Shown piece after piece: positions 10,882 to 19,425 of a DNA stretch of 64,000 nt (position 1 is the stretch's first letter; the number at the start of each line of letters is the position of its first letter). The notes beneath the pieces were generated by a model that was given only the letters and a program-made list of their open reading frames with translations, had not been told where the DNA came from and did no database searches. The position numbers and the translations under genes were made by a program. The stretch is from Marinobacterium sp. (GTDB lineage Bacteria > Pseudomonadota > Gammaproteobacteria > Pseudomonadales > Balneatricaceae). The stretch covers positions 20,644-84,643 of the forward strand of contig JAOXSF010000053.1 of the NCBI GenBank assembly GCA_025800125.1, given 5' to 3'.

Positions 10882-12213
10882 TCAATACTCGTACTTGAGA
10901 TTCAGGGAGAAAACTTCACGCTCATAGTCGTAAAGCTCAATGGAGGAGCGGCTACGAATCAGCGATAGATTGGAATTCAGGCTCAGGCTATCAGACACTT
11001 TATAATTCCAGCCCAGGCTCAGTGCGTGGTAATCATCGTCACGTACCACAGCATATAACCAGTCAGGGCCGCCATACTGTGCATTCTGATAGAAACCCGA
11101 TAACGTCAGCTGATGCTGATCCGACAGTGGCCATTGCAGGCCCAGACTGGCGCCAGCCAGTTTCCGCTGTACTGAAGCACGGCTGACTGTCGTCGTTGCA
11201 TCCGGGGTTTCTTCACCATAAAACGCATTAAAAAACAGAATCGGGCTATGCCAGAGCGGCAGTGTTTTATACAGGCTTGCCCCCAGAGTGTAATGTTCAG
11301 CATCACGCCAGGCCAGGCTACTGTCCGGATACTTCAACTGACTGAGGCTAGCATTCAGACCAACGCCCAGGGTGTTATTCAGGTTCCAGTTCCAGTCCAG
11401 CGCCAGTGCCGCACGGTTACGGTAAGTACTGCCGCCTGAGTTATAGTTCTGAACTTTCAGTGTGCTACGCAAACGTTGTAGCGGGGTCAGTTTATGCAGC
11501 CAGCCTGCCGACAGGTTAAAGGTACGGGTGTTAAATTCACTTTCCTCTTCATACAGTTTCTGCTCCAGACTGCCGCTAAACAGTAGCCGGTTTTCCCGGT
11601 CCAGCGGCTTGCTGAAACTGCCACCCGCACGCAGATCACTAAAACTATCACCTTTGCCCAGAGAGCCTTCAGTCAGTTGCACCCGGTCAAGCTGATCTTC
11701 CGGGGCGCTGTTCAGGTTACTGTCATACCCTAACCCGGCCTGAGCATAAAAAGACCAGTGGCTCAGATACTGTTTCTGACGTAACTCAATCTGCTTCAGA
11801 TACCGGTTGATACGAATGGCAACAGCATCAGGCGGCTCACGCTCAAGCACCTGCTGAAACGCCCGCTCTGCCATCTCGTTATCACCGATCAGGTACAACC
11901 CTCGGGCATACTCCAGTCGCACCCGGTCATTCTCCGGGTAGTGCAACAGCACCCGTTCCAGCGCCATAACACCTTCATCGGCATGGCCTGTATCAACCGC
12001 CGCCATACCGTAATAGAAATCAAACTGAGGGTCACCGGCCAGTTCAGCTTCCATTTTCGATGCCTGTTGCCAGAGCAACTGTGACTGCCCCTGCTCAGAC
12101 AACTGACGCAACTGATCAACTGCTGTTTGCAGATCCGCATCTGCCCATCCGCTGGAGCTGCTCAGCATCAGAGTTGCCAGAGCAATCCACCGACCTCTAC
12201 CTGAGATAAACAA
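10882..12213 (-). CDS. Slam-like TPR/beta-barrel outer-membrane protein
   Basis: 443 residues. An N-terminal signal peptide ([14 protein letters not shown]) is followed by TPR-like helices at ~30-140 ([40 protein letters not shown]). From ~150 to the end come aromatic-ended beta strands ([17 protein letters not shown] and others) closing with the terminal strand FSLNLKYEY, as expected for an outer-membrane barrel. This order of TPR, GYDSN motif and ~14-strand barrel is that of the surface lipoprotein assembly modifier (Slam, DUF560) family, which moves substrates to the cell surface. It is the first gene of an operon, 4 bp before the giant FecR protein, which is therefore its likely substrate. 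A generic TPR-porin is the alternative. Confidence 0.8.
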   Translation of the reverse strand: MFISGRGRWIALATLMLSSSSGWADADLQTAVDQLRQLSEQGQSQLLWQQASKMEAELAGDPQFDFYYGMAAVDTGHADEGVMALERVLLHYPENDRVRLEYARGLYLIGDNEMAERAFQQVLEREPPDAVAIRINRYLKQIELRQKQYLSHWSFYAQAGLGYDSNLNSAPEDQLDRVQLTEGSLGKGDSFSDLRAGGSFSKPLDRENRLLFSGSLEQKLYEEESEFNTRTFNLSAGWLHKLTPLQRLRSTLKVQNYNSGGSTYRNRAALALDWNWNLNNTLGVGLNASLSQLKYPDSSLAWRDAEHYTLGASLYKTLPLWHSPILFFNAFYGEETPDATTTVSRASVQRKLAGASLGLQWPLSDQHQLTLSGFYQNAQYGGPDWLYAVVRDDDYHALSLGWNYKVSDSLSLNSNLSLIRSRSSIELYDYEREVFSLNLKYEY

Positions 12214-12256
12214 TGACCGCTTCCTGTCTCTAGTTAAGGTGATATAAATCGTTAAA

Positions 12257-12272
12257 CTGACAAAACTGTCAG
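12257..12272. promoter_or_regulatory. Candidate operator upstream of the Slam-FecR operon
   Basis: CTGACAAAACTGTCAG is a perfect 6-bp inverted repeat with a 4-bp centre, 44 bp before the Slam-like start codon and followed on the minus strand by AT-rich sequence (TTTATATC) that could hold the -10 region. The regulator is unknown. Confidence 0.3.
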
Positions 12273-12492
12273 AAAATCAAAATATCGTTTCAGGGTTTCA
12301 GAACACGATAAGACACATGCCACGAAGCTTATTGTTCATAGCGCAAAGCGGTATTGATATTACAACCAATCCATAGCGCTGCGCTTTGGGGCGCTGTCCA
12401 ATACGGCAAAACCTTCCAGTCAGAGGGTGCTCACCAGGACATTGTGTGAGGAACTCCCAGCGATTAAACCGCTGGATTTGCCAAAGCAATAC

Positions 12493-12525
12493 CGACCATT
12501 CAATCACCCTGTGATTGAATGGTCG
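12493..12525. terminator. Perfect 15-bp stem-loop downstream of the GST gene
   Basis: The arms 12493-12507 and 12511-12525 are perfectly complementary with a 3-base loop. It lies 42 bp past the GST stop. No T-run follows on either strand, so it may be a transcript-stabilising hairpin or a leftover terminal inverted repeat rather than a classical terminator. Confidence 0.45.
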
Positions 12526-12566
12526 ATAAAGTATACCGGATGGCGTGTACAGGAAACAGACAGTCT

Positions 12567-13181
12567 TTAGCGACGGGTACGCGCCATCAGTGTCTGCTGA
12601 GCGTCACAATTCAACAGCCGTTTGATCCAGTTATTCACCGCTGGGTAGCGGCTGTAATCAAACCCGGCAAGCTTTCCCCAAGCCAGCACCAGACCACCGT
12701 GAATATCGGCCACGGTCATTTTGTCTTCTGCAAGCCATTCTTTACCTGTCAGGTGCTGCTCCAGAACCGGTAGAAACGCCTCCAGCGTCTGACTCGCCTG
12801 ATCAATAGCAGCCTGATCCGGGTTCCCGTCACTGTATTTAACCTGTATCAGCATTTGCAGTGCAGCCGCTTCCAGCTGATTACCAATAAACAGTGACCAG
12901 CGCTGGATTTCAGCTACTTTTGCCGGTGTGTCAGCCCACAGCAGATTATCGCCATAGCTGGCTGCCAGATAGAACAGAATCGCCTGAGTTTCCCACAGGG
13001 TCAGATCACCGTCCTGCAATGTGGGTACTTTGCCCATCGGGTTGAGTGCACGGTACTCTGGACTACTGGTCTGGGCACTGCGTGGGGCCATATCGATATT
13101 TTCATATTCCACCCCCAGCGCCTCCAATGCACACATCACCATACCGGCCCGGGAAAAAATACCACCATAGACTCTGATCAT
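12567..13181 (-). CDS. Glutathione S-transferase family protein
   Basis: Cytosolic GST of 204 residues. The N-terminal thioredoxin-like domain has the expected start (IRVYGGIFSRAGMVM), the cis-proline loop GKVPTLQDGD and the glutathione-binding WETQAILFYLA. The helical C-terminal domain carries the N-capping box region (MTVADIHGGLVLAW). The start is taken as the second of two adjacent ATGs (13181), since GAGG lies 6 bases upstream of it and only 3 from the first. Substrate cannot be read from sequence. It stands alone, with a hairpin on its downstream side and the terminator of the neighbouring gene upstream. Confidence 0.9.
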   Translation of the reverse strand: MIRVYGGIFSRAGMVMCALEALGVEYENIDMAPRSAQTSSPEYRALNPMGKVPTLQDGDLTLWETQAILFYLAASYGDNLLWADTPAKVAEIQRWSLFIGNQLEAAALQMLIQVKYSDGNPDQAAIDQASQTLEAFLPVLEQHLTGKEWLAEDKMTVADIHGGLVLAWGKLAGFDYSRYPAVNNWIKRLLNCDAQQTLMARTRR

Positions 13182-13247
13182 CATTTACCTCACTGAACAG
13201 TTAACGAAAAAATGATACAGAAACAGCAATAGATATAAAAATTATGA

Positions 13248-13273
13248 ATCAGGCCAGCAAGTGCTGGCCTGAT
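13248..13273 (-). terminator. Terminator of the coiled-coil membrane protein gene
   Basis: ATCAGGCCAGCA and TGCTGGCCTGAT form a 12-bp perfect stem with a 2-base loop, followed on the minus strand by AATTTTTATAT. It lies 48 bp past the stop at 13321. Confidence 0.8.
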
Positions 13274-13320
13274 AACAGAGAAGACAAAGCAGATTCGGCC
13301 ATCGCCAGCAAGCAATGCGG

Positions 13321-14388
13321 TTAACGCTGCTCAACTTTCAGTTGCAGATTGTTCAGACGTTTACGGATTTGTAATAGATCACGGTTCAGCTGACGGCGCG
13401 TACCGTCAAATGCCCGAATAGCATCTTCATTGATGGCAACCCGACGTTGAAGCGCCGGGTCTGCTCCCGGCGTTTTGCCTGCCGTCGCACTTAGCACCGA
13501 AATCTGGTCAGACTGTTCGGCCAGCTGTTCATTCAGAATACCCGTCTGAGTGCTCAACTCACTGCGAGTCTGCTGCAATGAACGCTGCAACTGTGCCAGC
13601 AGTTTTGCAGTATCCTGACCCTGGCTAACCTGAGCTGCGCCCAGCTTATCCTGCGAGATTTTCAGCTCAGTGACGAAACGTACTGCACGCTCTACATTCG
13701 CCGCCTGTGACAGCATCTGTTCCAGCTGTTTTTCAGCCTGCTCTAACCGACTGCGCTGCGCCTGTAACGCAACCGCCTGCTCATCCAGCAGAGCCTGCTG
13801 TGCTCCAACCAGGGCAACAAGGTCTGTCAGTTGCTCATCCTGCTCTTTCAGGAGCTCGCTCTGCTGTTTCAATTGCGCAGCCTGACCATTAATCAAACCG
13901 GCCTGCTTCACCAATACCGGGTTTTCAGCCCTGGCTGCAGCCTGTAATTGTTCCAGCGCGGCATCATACTGACGGTAACGGTTACCTGCTTCTTTCGCCA
14001 TGTCATCTACCTGACTGATGACACTCTTACCCGATTCCAGTGCGCTACTTTCAGCACTCTGCAGCAACTCACGTAATTCGCCAATCTGATACCGGGCGTC
14101 AGTCAATTCCGCACTACGACCACGAAACTGTGTTTCCAGCTCCATCAACCAATACCCCATACCACCACAGGCTCCCAGAGCCATCACTAGAAGTCCTCCA
14201 GTAAAGACTCCCATCCCTCCCTTTTTCACGATTACCTGTGGTTCCACTTTTGCAACTGCCGCAGGTGCAGACGCAGACACAACAGGCTCAGGCTCGGGGG
14301 TCGGTGCAGTTTTAGCTGGACTAAGGTCAGGGTCTCGCTGTGCGGGCCCAAGGTTGGGGATATTGAGGTCTTTGTCAGAACTGCTCAT
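13321..14388 (-). CDS. Single-span membrane protein with long periplasmic coiled coil
   Basis: Family not recognised. The 355-residue product has a proline- and alanine-rich cytosolic head (1-55), one transmembrane helix at ~57-82 (GGMGVFTGGLLVMALGACGGMGYW) and then almost continuous heptad coiled coil to the C-terminus, rich in Gln, Glu, Ala and Leu. The topology resembles HemX-like or cell-envelope scaffold proteins, but no HemX signature is visible. It is a single-gene unit with its own strong terminator. The last 50 residues (RRVAINEDAIRAFDGTRRQL) form a distinct, more conserved-looking helical end. Confidence 0.75.
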   Translation of the reverse strand: MSSSDKDLNIPNLGPAQRDPDLSPAKTAPTPEPEPVVSASAPAAVAKVEPQVIVKKGGMGVFTGGLLVMALGACGGMGYWLMELETQFRGRSAELTDARYQIGELRELLQSAESSALESGKSVISQVDDMAKEAGNRYRQYDAALEQLQAAARAENPVLVKQAGLINGQAAQLKQQSELLKEQDEQLTDLVALVGAQQALLDEQAVALQAQRSRLEQAEKQLEQMLSQAANVERAVRFVTELKISQDKLGAAQVSQGQDTAKLLAQLQRSLQQTRSELSTQTGILNEQLAEQSDQISVLSATAGKTPGADPALQRRVAINEDAIRAFDGTRRQLNRDLLQIRKRLNNLQLKVEQR

Positions 14389-14808
14389 CAGGGCTACCTG
14401 TCTCCTCTGTGCAAAGGAACCTGCACATCCGTTTTATCAGCACACAGTCAGGCACGTTCTATCTGTCAGCAACGCTCCGTATGCAAGAACGGCGTATCCG
14501 TCAAGAACGTCTTACCAGGCCAGAGCGTTCTGCTACGCAAAGCACCTTTCTGGAGAGGCCTCTAATCTGAAAAGGCCTCCAACAAAAAACACACTGGCAA
14601 AAAGACTCTGATAAAAGAGGCAGGCTATCGAAGCTGCAACCCTATCAGTTTTATAACAACAGTGGCACTGGCAGCGTCAACAAAGCCGAGAATTAAGACA
14701 GTCAGCCCAGAGCTATCACCTCATCTGTTAACGACTTTGCTGACAATTCCAACCACCCTGTTAACAGGGTCTGCACCGGATAGTATAGCCTCAGGCGATA
14801 GCGTAACC
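14389..14808. other. 420-bp spacer, no gene seen
   Basis: Contains the promoter side of the coiled-coil protein gene and the 3' side of pepQ. Several imperfect short duplications are present (the element CAAGAACG twice near 14485-14510, CCTCAGGCG twice near 14790-14815) and a small GAGGCCT/AAAGGCCTC inverted repeat near 14556-14580. Open frames here have poor codon use and no ribosome binding site. Confidence 0.5.
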
Positions 14809-16119
14809 TCAGGCGTCAGCGCCCGCTGCACGGGTGAAGTTCTCACAACCACGGGTGGTGACTGCCACATTATCTTCAATACGGATACCACCATACGGTG
14901 TCAATGCATCTACCAGCGACCAGTTTACCAGCCCGGCCTGTGCACCACTACGCAGCGGTGCCAGCAATGATGGGATAAAGTAAAGCCCGGGCTCAATGGT
15001 AATCACGTAATTTTCCTCAAGTACACGGGTCAGGCGCAAGAAAGGATGCTTTTTGGGCGCTGGCTGTTCTGTACCATCAGCCGTCTGTTGCCAGCCACCG
15101 ACATCATGTACCTGCAACCCCAGCAAATGACCAAGACCATGGGGGAAAAACGCCCGACTGATACCCTGTTCGACAATACGTTGCGGGCTTGCGTTCACCA
15201 ACCCACTACGCTGCAACACACCGGCAATCAACAGGTGCATCCGTTCATGAAGTTCAACAAAGCAGACGCCGGCTTTCACCTCCATCAGAATTTGCTGTTG
15301 CGCCTTATCCATCTCTTCTACCAGGGCAGCAAAATCAGTGCCTGGCGGAGTAAAAGTACGGGTAATATCAGCGGCATAGCCCAGATGGACAGCCCCGGCA
15401 TCAATCAGTAACGTACGATGCCGCTGCGGCACTGAACGCTGCTGAAACTGGTAATGCAAGACAGCTGCATGCTCGTTCAGCGCCACGATATTGTCATAGG
15501 GCATATCACGTTCGTTATGCGCAATGGCATTAAGATAGGCCTGATGAATCTGATATTCGCTGGCTCCCGCATAGAACAGCTGCTCTGCGACTGCATGGCC
15601 TTTCATGGCAATACGGTTTGCTTCGCGCAGACAGTGCAGTTCCCATTCAGTTTTAACAGCACGGGTAAAATTCAGCTGATGAATCAGGGCCTGTGGATTA
15701 TGCAAACTGCCCTCAGGTACAAAGTCAGCATTCAGCTCACTGATTACCGCCAGCCACTGCTCAGTGGCCAGCCGCTGTACCAGTTCACTGCGCTGCTGGT
15801 ACGGCACAATATCAAAACCATCACACCACCATGCTTGTGGTAACTGCGGCGTCATATGCCAGAAATCATCCGGGCTATGCAGTAACAGCAGCGGCTTTTG
15901 ACCGGGTTTAATCAGCAGCCAGCAATCCGGTACTTCAGTAACAAACGGCAGCCATTGCACAAAATGCGGGCAGGCCCGAAATGGGTAACGGGTATCATCC
16001 AGGAAGCGCCCATGCTGAGGGCCAGATGCAATCAGCAGAGCATTAAAACCGGTTTCAGACAACGCCTGCTCGGTACGAACCTGCAACTGCGACAGGTGAT
16101 CAAAAAAACGCTTATCCAT
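14809..16119 (-). CDS. pepQ: Xaa-Pro dipeptidase PepQ
   Basis: M24-family metallopeptidase cleaving dipeptides with C-terminal proline in the cytosol. At 436 residues it is close to E. coli PepQ (443). The pita-bread fold's five metal ligands appear in order: Asp in LLIDAGAVH, Asp in YAADITRTF, His in FFPHGLGHLLGLQVHD, Glu in VITIEPGLYF and Glu in GGIRIEDNVAV. The N-terminal domain has the family features (GPQHGRFLDDTRYPFRACP). It sits near the dpp transporter, the M14 carboxypeptidase and a LysR regulator, all on the minus strand, so it fits a peptide-utilisation block. The start codon is at 16119. Confidence 0.95.
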   Translation of the reverse strand: MDKRFFDHLSQLQVRTEQALSETGFNALLIASGPQHGRFLDDTRYPFRACPHFVQWLPFVTEVPDCWLLIKPGQKPLLLLHSPDDFWHMTPQLPQAWWCDGFDIVPYQQRSELVQRLATEQWLAVISELNADFVPEGSLHNPQALIHQLNFTRAVKTEWELHCLREANRIAMKGHAVAEQLFYAGASEYQIHQAYLNAIAHNERDMPYDNIVALNEHAAVLHYQFQQRSVPQRHRTLLIDAGAVHLGYAADITRTFTPPGTDFAALVEEMDKAQQQILMEVKAGVCFVELHERMHLLIAGVLQRSGLVNASPQRIVEQGISRAFFPHGLGHLLGLQVHDVGGWQQTADGTEQPAPKKHPFLRLTRVLEENYVITIEPGLYFIPSLLAPLRSGAQAGLVNWSLVDALTPYGGIRIEDNVAVTTRGCENFTRAAGADA

Positions 16120-16191
16120 CAGGGTTTCTCCAGTAAGCGAGGAAGGATTGCCAGACTCTCAATATAAACGGTACATCAGTCCGCTTTCATC

Positions 16192-17133
16192 TCAAGCCAC
16201 CACGGGCCGTCCGCTGCTCAGCTCAGCTTCCAGCAAGGCCCAGAAATTGCTCAGATGGCGGTGGCGATTATCACGTAACCGGTAAAGGCGGATCTGTATC
16301 GGTATCTGCCATGCTTTACCACCGGCCAGTGCCAGGTTGTTATATTTCAGGCTGTCCAGGGCCAGTCGCTGGGGTAGCCAGCCCAGACCAAAGCCCTCTT
16401 TGATCATCGCCTTTACACTGACCGAGTGAACATTCTCATTCATGGTTACCAGCTGTGGAGGGTTCAACTGTTGCTGCATAAACTGCTGGATCACCGGCCG
16501 CATAAACGAGCTGTCGTGGTAACCGATGTAAGGCAGTGGATTACGTGCCTCTCCGGGCAAAACAAATTCTGGCTGCCCCTGCTCATCTACCGGGCTGACC
16601 GGTATCAGTACCTCTTCGGCAATCACCAGATGCTCAAACCGGCTATCATCCAGCTCACGAATAAACTCGATGGCCGGATGCCAGTAGCACAGTGCCAGAT
16701 CACACTCACCCTGACTGAGCGCCCGAACAAAGTCAGTGCCAACCCAGCTGGTTGATTTGAGGTTCAGATCCACATCAATCTCATGGGAGCGTGACAGCGG
16801 TTGCAGCCAGGATTTGTAGAAGCTCAGGTACAGTGTCTGGGTAGTAGCAAAGATCAGCCGATTCTGCTCCTGCTCACGAATCGCACCACAACGCGCCCGT
16901 GTTTCCCGTGCGATACGCGAAATCTGTTCGGCACTGGCCAGAAATACTTCCCCGGCCGGGGTCAGCTTCAGTGGTAACGCATTACGGTCGATCAGGGTAA
17001 CGCCCATCTCCTCTTCCAGCAGCTTGATACGGCGACTGAACGTTGGTTGGGTCACATTGCGTTCTTCGGCCGCCCGTGAGAAATGGCGGGTTCGTGCCAG
17101 AGCGATATAGTCTTCCAGCCAGCGAAGTTCCAT
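16192..17133 (-). CDS. LysR-type transcriptional regulator, HypT/YjiE-like
   Basis: Dimeric or tetrameric DNA-binding regulator of 313 residues. The N-terminal winged helix-turn-helix is clear (MELRWLEDYIALARTRHFSRAAEERNVTQP in two parts, then SRRIKLLEEEMGV), followed by a helical linker and a periplasmic-binding-protein-like effector domain. The pattern FSRAAEERNVTQPTFSRRI and the C-terminal GFGLGWLPQRLA resemble the HypT (hypochlorite-responsive) branch, but the oxidisable methionines of HypT were not aligned, so this is only a subgroup suggestion. It lies in the peptide-utilisation block and may control it or its neighbours. Confidence 0.88.
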   Translation of the reverse strand: MELRWLEDYIALARTRHFSRAAEERNVTQPTFSRRIKLLEEEMGVTLIDRNALPLKLTPAGEVFLASAEQISRIARETRARCGAIREQEQNRLIFATTQTLYLSFYKSWLQPLSRSHEIDVDLNLKSTSWVGTDFVRALSQGECDLALCYWHPAIEFIRELDDSRFEHLVIAEEVLIPVSPVDEQGQPEFVLPGEARNPLPYIGYHDSSFMRPVIQQFMQQQLNPPQLVTMNENVHSVSVKAMIKEGFGLGWLPQRLALDSLKYNNLALAGGKAWQIPIQIRLYRLRDNRHRHLSNFWALLEAELSSGRPVVA

Positions 17134-17159
17134 AGACAGACTTCCAGAACAAAGGCAGA

Positions 17160-17182
17160 AAAGGGCTACCCGGTAGCCCTTT
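17160..17182 (-). terminator. Terminator of the carboxypeptidase/dpp transcript
   Basis: AAAGGGCTA and TAGCCCTTT arms (9 bp) with a short loop, followed by TTCTGCC on the minus strand. Located 27 bp past the M14 stop and just before the LysR gene. Confidence 0.6.
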
Positions 17183-17209
17183 GTTCAATGATTCAGACGT
17201 CGAAAACGC

Positions 17210-18352
17210 TCAGCTGTTCAACCAGCGGGCGATTGGAAACAGCACGGTTTCACCCAGTTTGACAGAACGCTCCGGTGACCAGCCCTGCACCGCATCCGGG
17301 CGCAGATCATAATCCTTGAAAGGCATCTCGATGGTCATGGATGGACACTTAAAGTAATCACCCACCCAGTTAGCGCCAACGGTCATCGCTTCATCGCCAA
17401 ACTGGTCTGGCTCATAACCACGCTCCATCTGGAAATCCGGATTAACAGCCATATAGTCACGCTGGAACTGCGTTTCCGCTGCCAATACCTCAGCAGATAC
17501 AGTGGGCACACCTTCCTGCCCGGCAATAAAGTTAACCGGTAGTGCTTCATCACCGTGGATGTCCAGCAGCAGATCAACGCCTACCTCTTTCATCTTCTCA
17601 CGCACCAGCAGGACTTCCGGGCTACGCTCCATAGACGGGGTTGCCCATTCCCGGTTCAGGTTGGCCCCTGCCGCATTGGTACGCAGGTGGCCCCGTACAG
17701 AACCGTCCGGGTTCATATTTGGCACCACCCAGAACACCACCTCACGCAGCAGCTCTTTGGCCTGTGCATCATCACTGTCCAGCAGAACGTTAAGGAAACC
17801 CTCTACATACCACTCAGCCATCGTCTCACCGGGGTGCTGGCGAGCGGTCATCCAGACATTTTTTTTGCCCTCCCCTGGCGTGCCCACTCTAAGCAGCGTC
17901 ATGTCATGACCATCCAGCGTCTGACCCAGATCAAACAGCTCAACCAGCTCAGACTGCTGTGCCCAGCCAATCAGGTCGAGGTGACGCTCATAGCTGTACG
18001 GGGCAAAGTAAGCGTAGTAAACGCTGTTCTGCTCTGGCTCATGCTCAATGATCAGCTCCCCGTTTTCATAGCATGTCGGTACGCGGAACCAGAACTGACG
18101 ATCATAAGACGCTACAGCCTGGTAATCCGGCCAACCATCAACATAAGCAGCTTTACCCGCATTGGTCAGACGCATACGCAGAACATTACCCGCAGCACCC
18201 TGCACCCGGTAGTGGAACCACTGGAAGAAGTCGGAGTTGTTATCGTTACGGATCGCCAGCTGAATATCACGGCTGTCACTGGCATCCTGAATAATTATAT
18301 TGCCAGCATCAAAGCTGGCACTGATACGTACAGAGCTATTCATATCCAGCAT
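17210..18352 (-). CDS. M14-type cytosolic zinc carboxypeptidase
   Basis: Predicted cytosolic metallocarboxypeptidase of ~380 residues. A beta-rich N-terminal domain (~1-125) precedes the M14 catalytic domain with the zinc ligands in ARQHPGETMAEW and LLDIHGDE and the downstream EMPF segment. There is no signal peptide. It follows dppF by about 50 bp and is probably the last gene of the dpp operon, so it likely trims imported peptides. The start is uncertain: GTG 18355, ATG 18352 and ATG 18343 are in frame. I chose 18352 because GGAAG lies 7 bases upstream. The better ribosome binding site (GAGGG, next to the dppF stop) now faces an 11-codon leader created by the 16-bp tandem repeat. Confidence 0.85.
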   Translation of the reverse strand: MLDMNSSVRISASFDAGNIIIQDASDSRDIQLAIRNDNNSDFFQWFHYRVQGAAGNVLRMRLTNAGKAAYVDGWPDYQAVASYDRQFWFRVPTCYENGELIIEHEPEQNSVYYAYFAPYSYERHLDLIGWAQQSELVELFDLGQTLDGHDMTLLRVGTPGEGKKNVWMTARQHPGETMAEWYVEGFLNVLLDSDDAQAKELLREVVFWVVPNMNPDGSVRGHLRTNAAGANLNREWATPSMERSPEVLLVREKMKEVGVDLLLDIHGDEALPVNFIAGQEGVPTVSAEVLAAETQFQRDYMAVNPDFQMERGYEPDQFGDEAMTVGANWVGDYFKCPSMTIEMPFKDYDLRPDAVQGWSPERSVKLGETVLFPIARWLNS

Positions 18353-18391
18353 CACTCATCTTCCGAACCATTCATATCCAGAACCATTCAT
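18328..18391 (-). repeat. Four 16-bp units over the M14 gene start
   Basis: Reading the minus strand, units ATGAATGGTTCTGGAT (18391-18376), ATGAATGGTTCGGAAG (18375-18360), ATGAGTGATGCTGGAT (18359-18344) and ATGAATAGCTCTGTAC (18343-18328) are tandem variants; the last is the start of the coding sequence itself. Confidence 0.85.
18356..18391 (-). CDS. Possible 11-codon leader ORF before the M14 gene
   Basis: ATG at 18391 has GAGGG six bases upstream (overlapping the dppF stop) and reads MNGSGYEWFGR before TGA at 18358-18356. The next base begins a GTG in frame with the carboxypeptidase. It is a product of the 16-bp tandem repeat; translation is plausible from the ribosome binding site, function is unknown. 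Confidence 0.35.
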   Translation of the reverse strand: MNGSGYEWFGR

Positions 18392-18400
18392 CTCTAACCC

Positions 18401-19423
18401 TCAGATACGGCCTTCTTCTACGCCATGGCAGGCAACCTGACCACCTTCGCTTGTGGCAATCAGTTGTGGAATTTCACGCTGACAACGCTCGTTCGCGTGT
18501 GGACAGCGGCCATGGAAGACACAACCTGATGGCAGATTGACCGGCGTCGGTACTTCTCCCTGTAACTTGATGTGTTCCGGCCGGTCATCTTCCAGCCGTG
18601 GAATGGCTGACAACAGTGCCTGAGTGTACGGATGACGCGGTGTCGCAAACAGCGTTTTTGTCGGCGCCAGCTCACATAATGCACCCAGATACATCACCGC
18701 TACACGGGTGCCGAAGTGCTCCACAACTGACAAATCATGGGTAATGAACAGATAGGTCAGGTTGCGCTGTTCCTGAGCATCCATCATCAGGTTCAGCACC
18801 TGCGCCTGAATGGAAACATCAAGGGCCGAAATCGGTTCATCAGCAACGATAAATTCCGGGTCTACCGCCAGTGCGCGGGCGATACTGATACGTTGGCGCT
18901 GACCACCTGAAAACTCATGGGGGTGACGCTCACCCCAGCTTGGATCAATCCCCACCGAGAACATCACTTCGTGCACTTTGTCACGCACCTGCGTGGCAGA
19001 CCAGCCCGGATTATGCAGTGCCACCGGTTCCTGCAAAGTCTGTGCGATGGTCATACGCGGGTTCAGCGAGGCATAGGGGTTCTGGAAAATCATCTGCATC
19101 CTGCGCCGGTATGGCATCAGGGCACGATCATCCAGATTGTCGATACGCTCACCATCGTAGTGGATGCTACCGGCGCTGGGCTTGAGCAGCCCCATCACTG
19201 TACGTGCAACGGTCGACTTACCACAGCCAGACTCCCCCACCACACAGAGGGCTTCACCACGCTGGACACTCAGCGAGACCCCATTGATGGCGTGAACAAA
19301 CTCCTGCTCTCGCACAATACGGCCATTACGGAATTTCAACTGTTCAAGAAAATCACCGGAGATGGAGAACTTTTTATACACCTCATCCAGATGCACCAGA
19401 GTTTCTTGCTGGGCTGCGTTCAT
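18401..19423 (-). CDS. dppF: Peptide ABC transporter ATPase DppF/OppF-type
   Basis: Second ATPase of the oligopeptide/dipeptide importer. Walker A GESGCGKST, signature FSGGQRQRISIARAL, Walker B EFIVADEP and H-loop FITHDLSVV are all present. The C-terminal oligopeptide-transporter extension has the cysteines in CVFHGRCPHANERC. The start is set at the ATG at 19423, because GGAGG is 7 bases upstream; a GTG at 19429 overlapping the dppD stop is too close to that site. The downstream M14 carboxypeptidase is probably co-transcribed. Confidence 0.92.
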   Translation of the reverse strand: MNAAQQETLVHLDEVYKKFSISGDFLEQLKFRNGRIVREQEFVHAINGVSLSVQRGEALCVVGESGCGKSTVARTVMGLLKPSAGSIHYDGERIDNLDDRALMPYRRRMQMIFQNPYASLNPRMTIAQTLQEPVALHNPGWSATQVRDKVHEVMFSVGIDPSWGERHPHEFSGGQRQRISIARALAVDPEFIVADEPISALDVSIQAQVLNLMMDAQEQRNLTYLFITHDLSVVEHFGTRVAVMYLGALCELAPTKTLFATPRHPYTQALLSAIPRLEDDRPEHIKLQGEVPTPVNLPSGCVFHGRCPHANERCQREIPQLIATSEGGQVACHGVEEGRI

Positions 19424-19425
19424 GC

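Larger units (their letters stand above)
12214..12566. other. Spacer with two inverted repeats, no recognised gene
   Basis: Holds the 5' region of the Slam-FecR operon. An open frame of 69 codons (12298-12507, minus) begins inside the large hairpin; I find no family for it and no good ribosome binding site, so it is not called as a gene. Two palindromes are listed separately. Confidence 0.5.

Noticed and set aside
12298..12507. 69-codon frame as a transposase remnant
   Set aside because: It starts inside a perfect hairpin, has no ribosome binding site, and I could not support any transposase motif.
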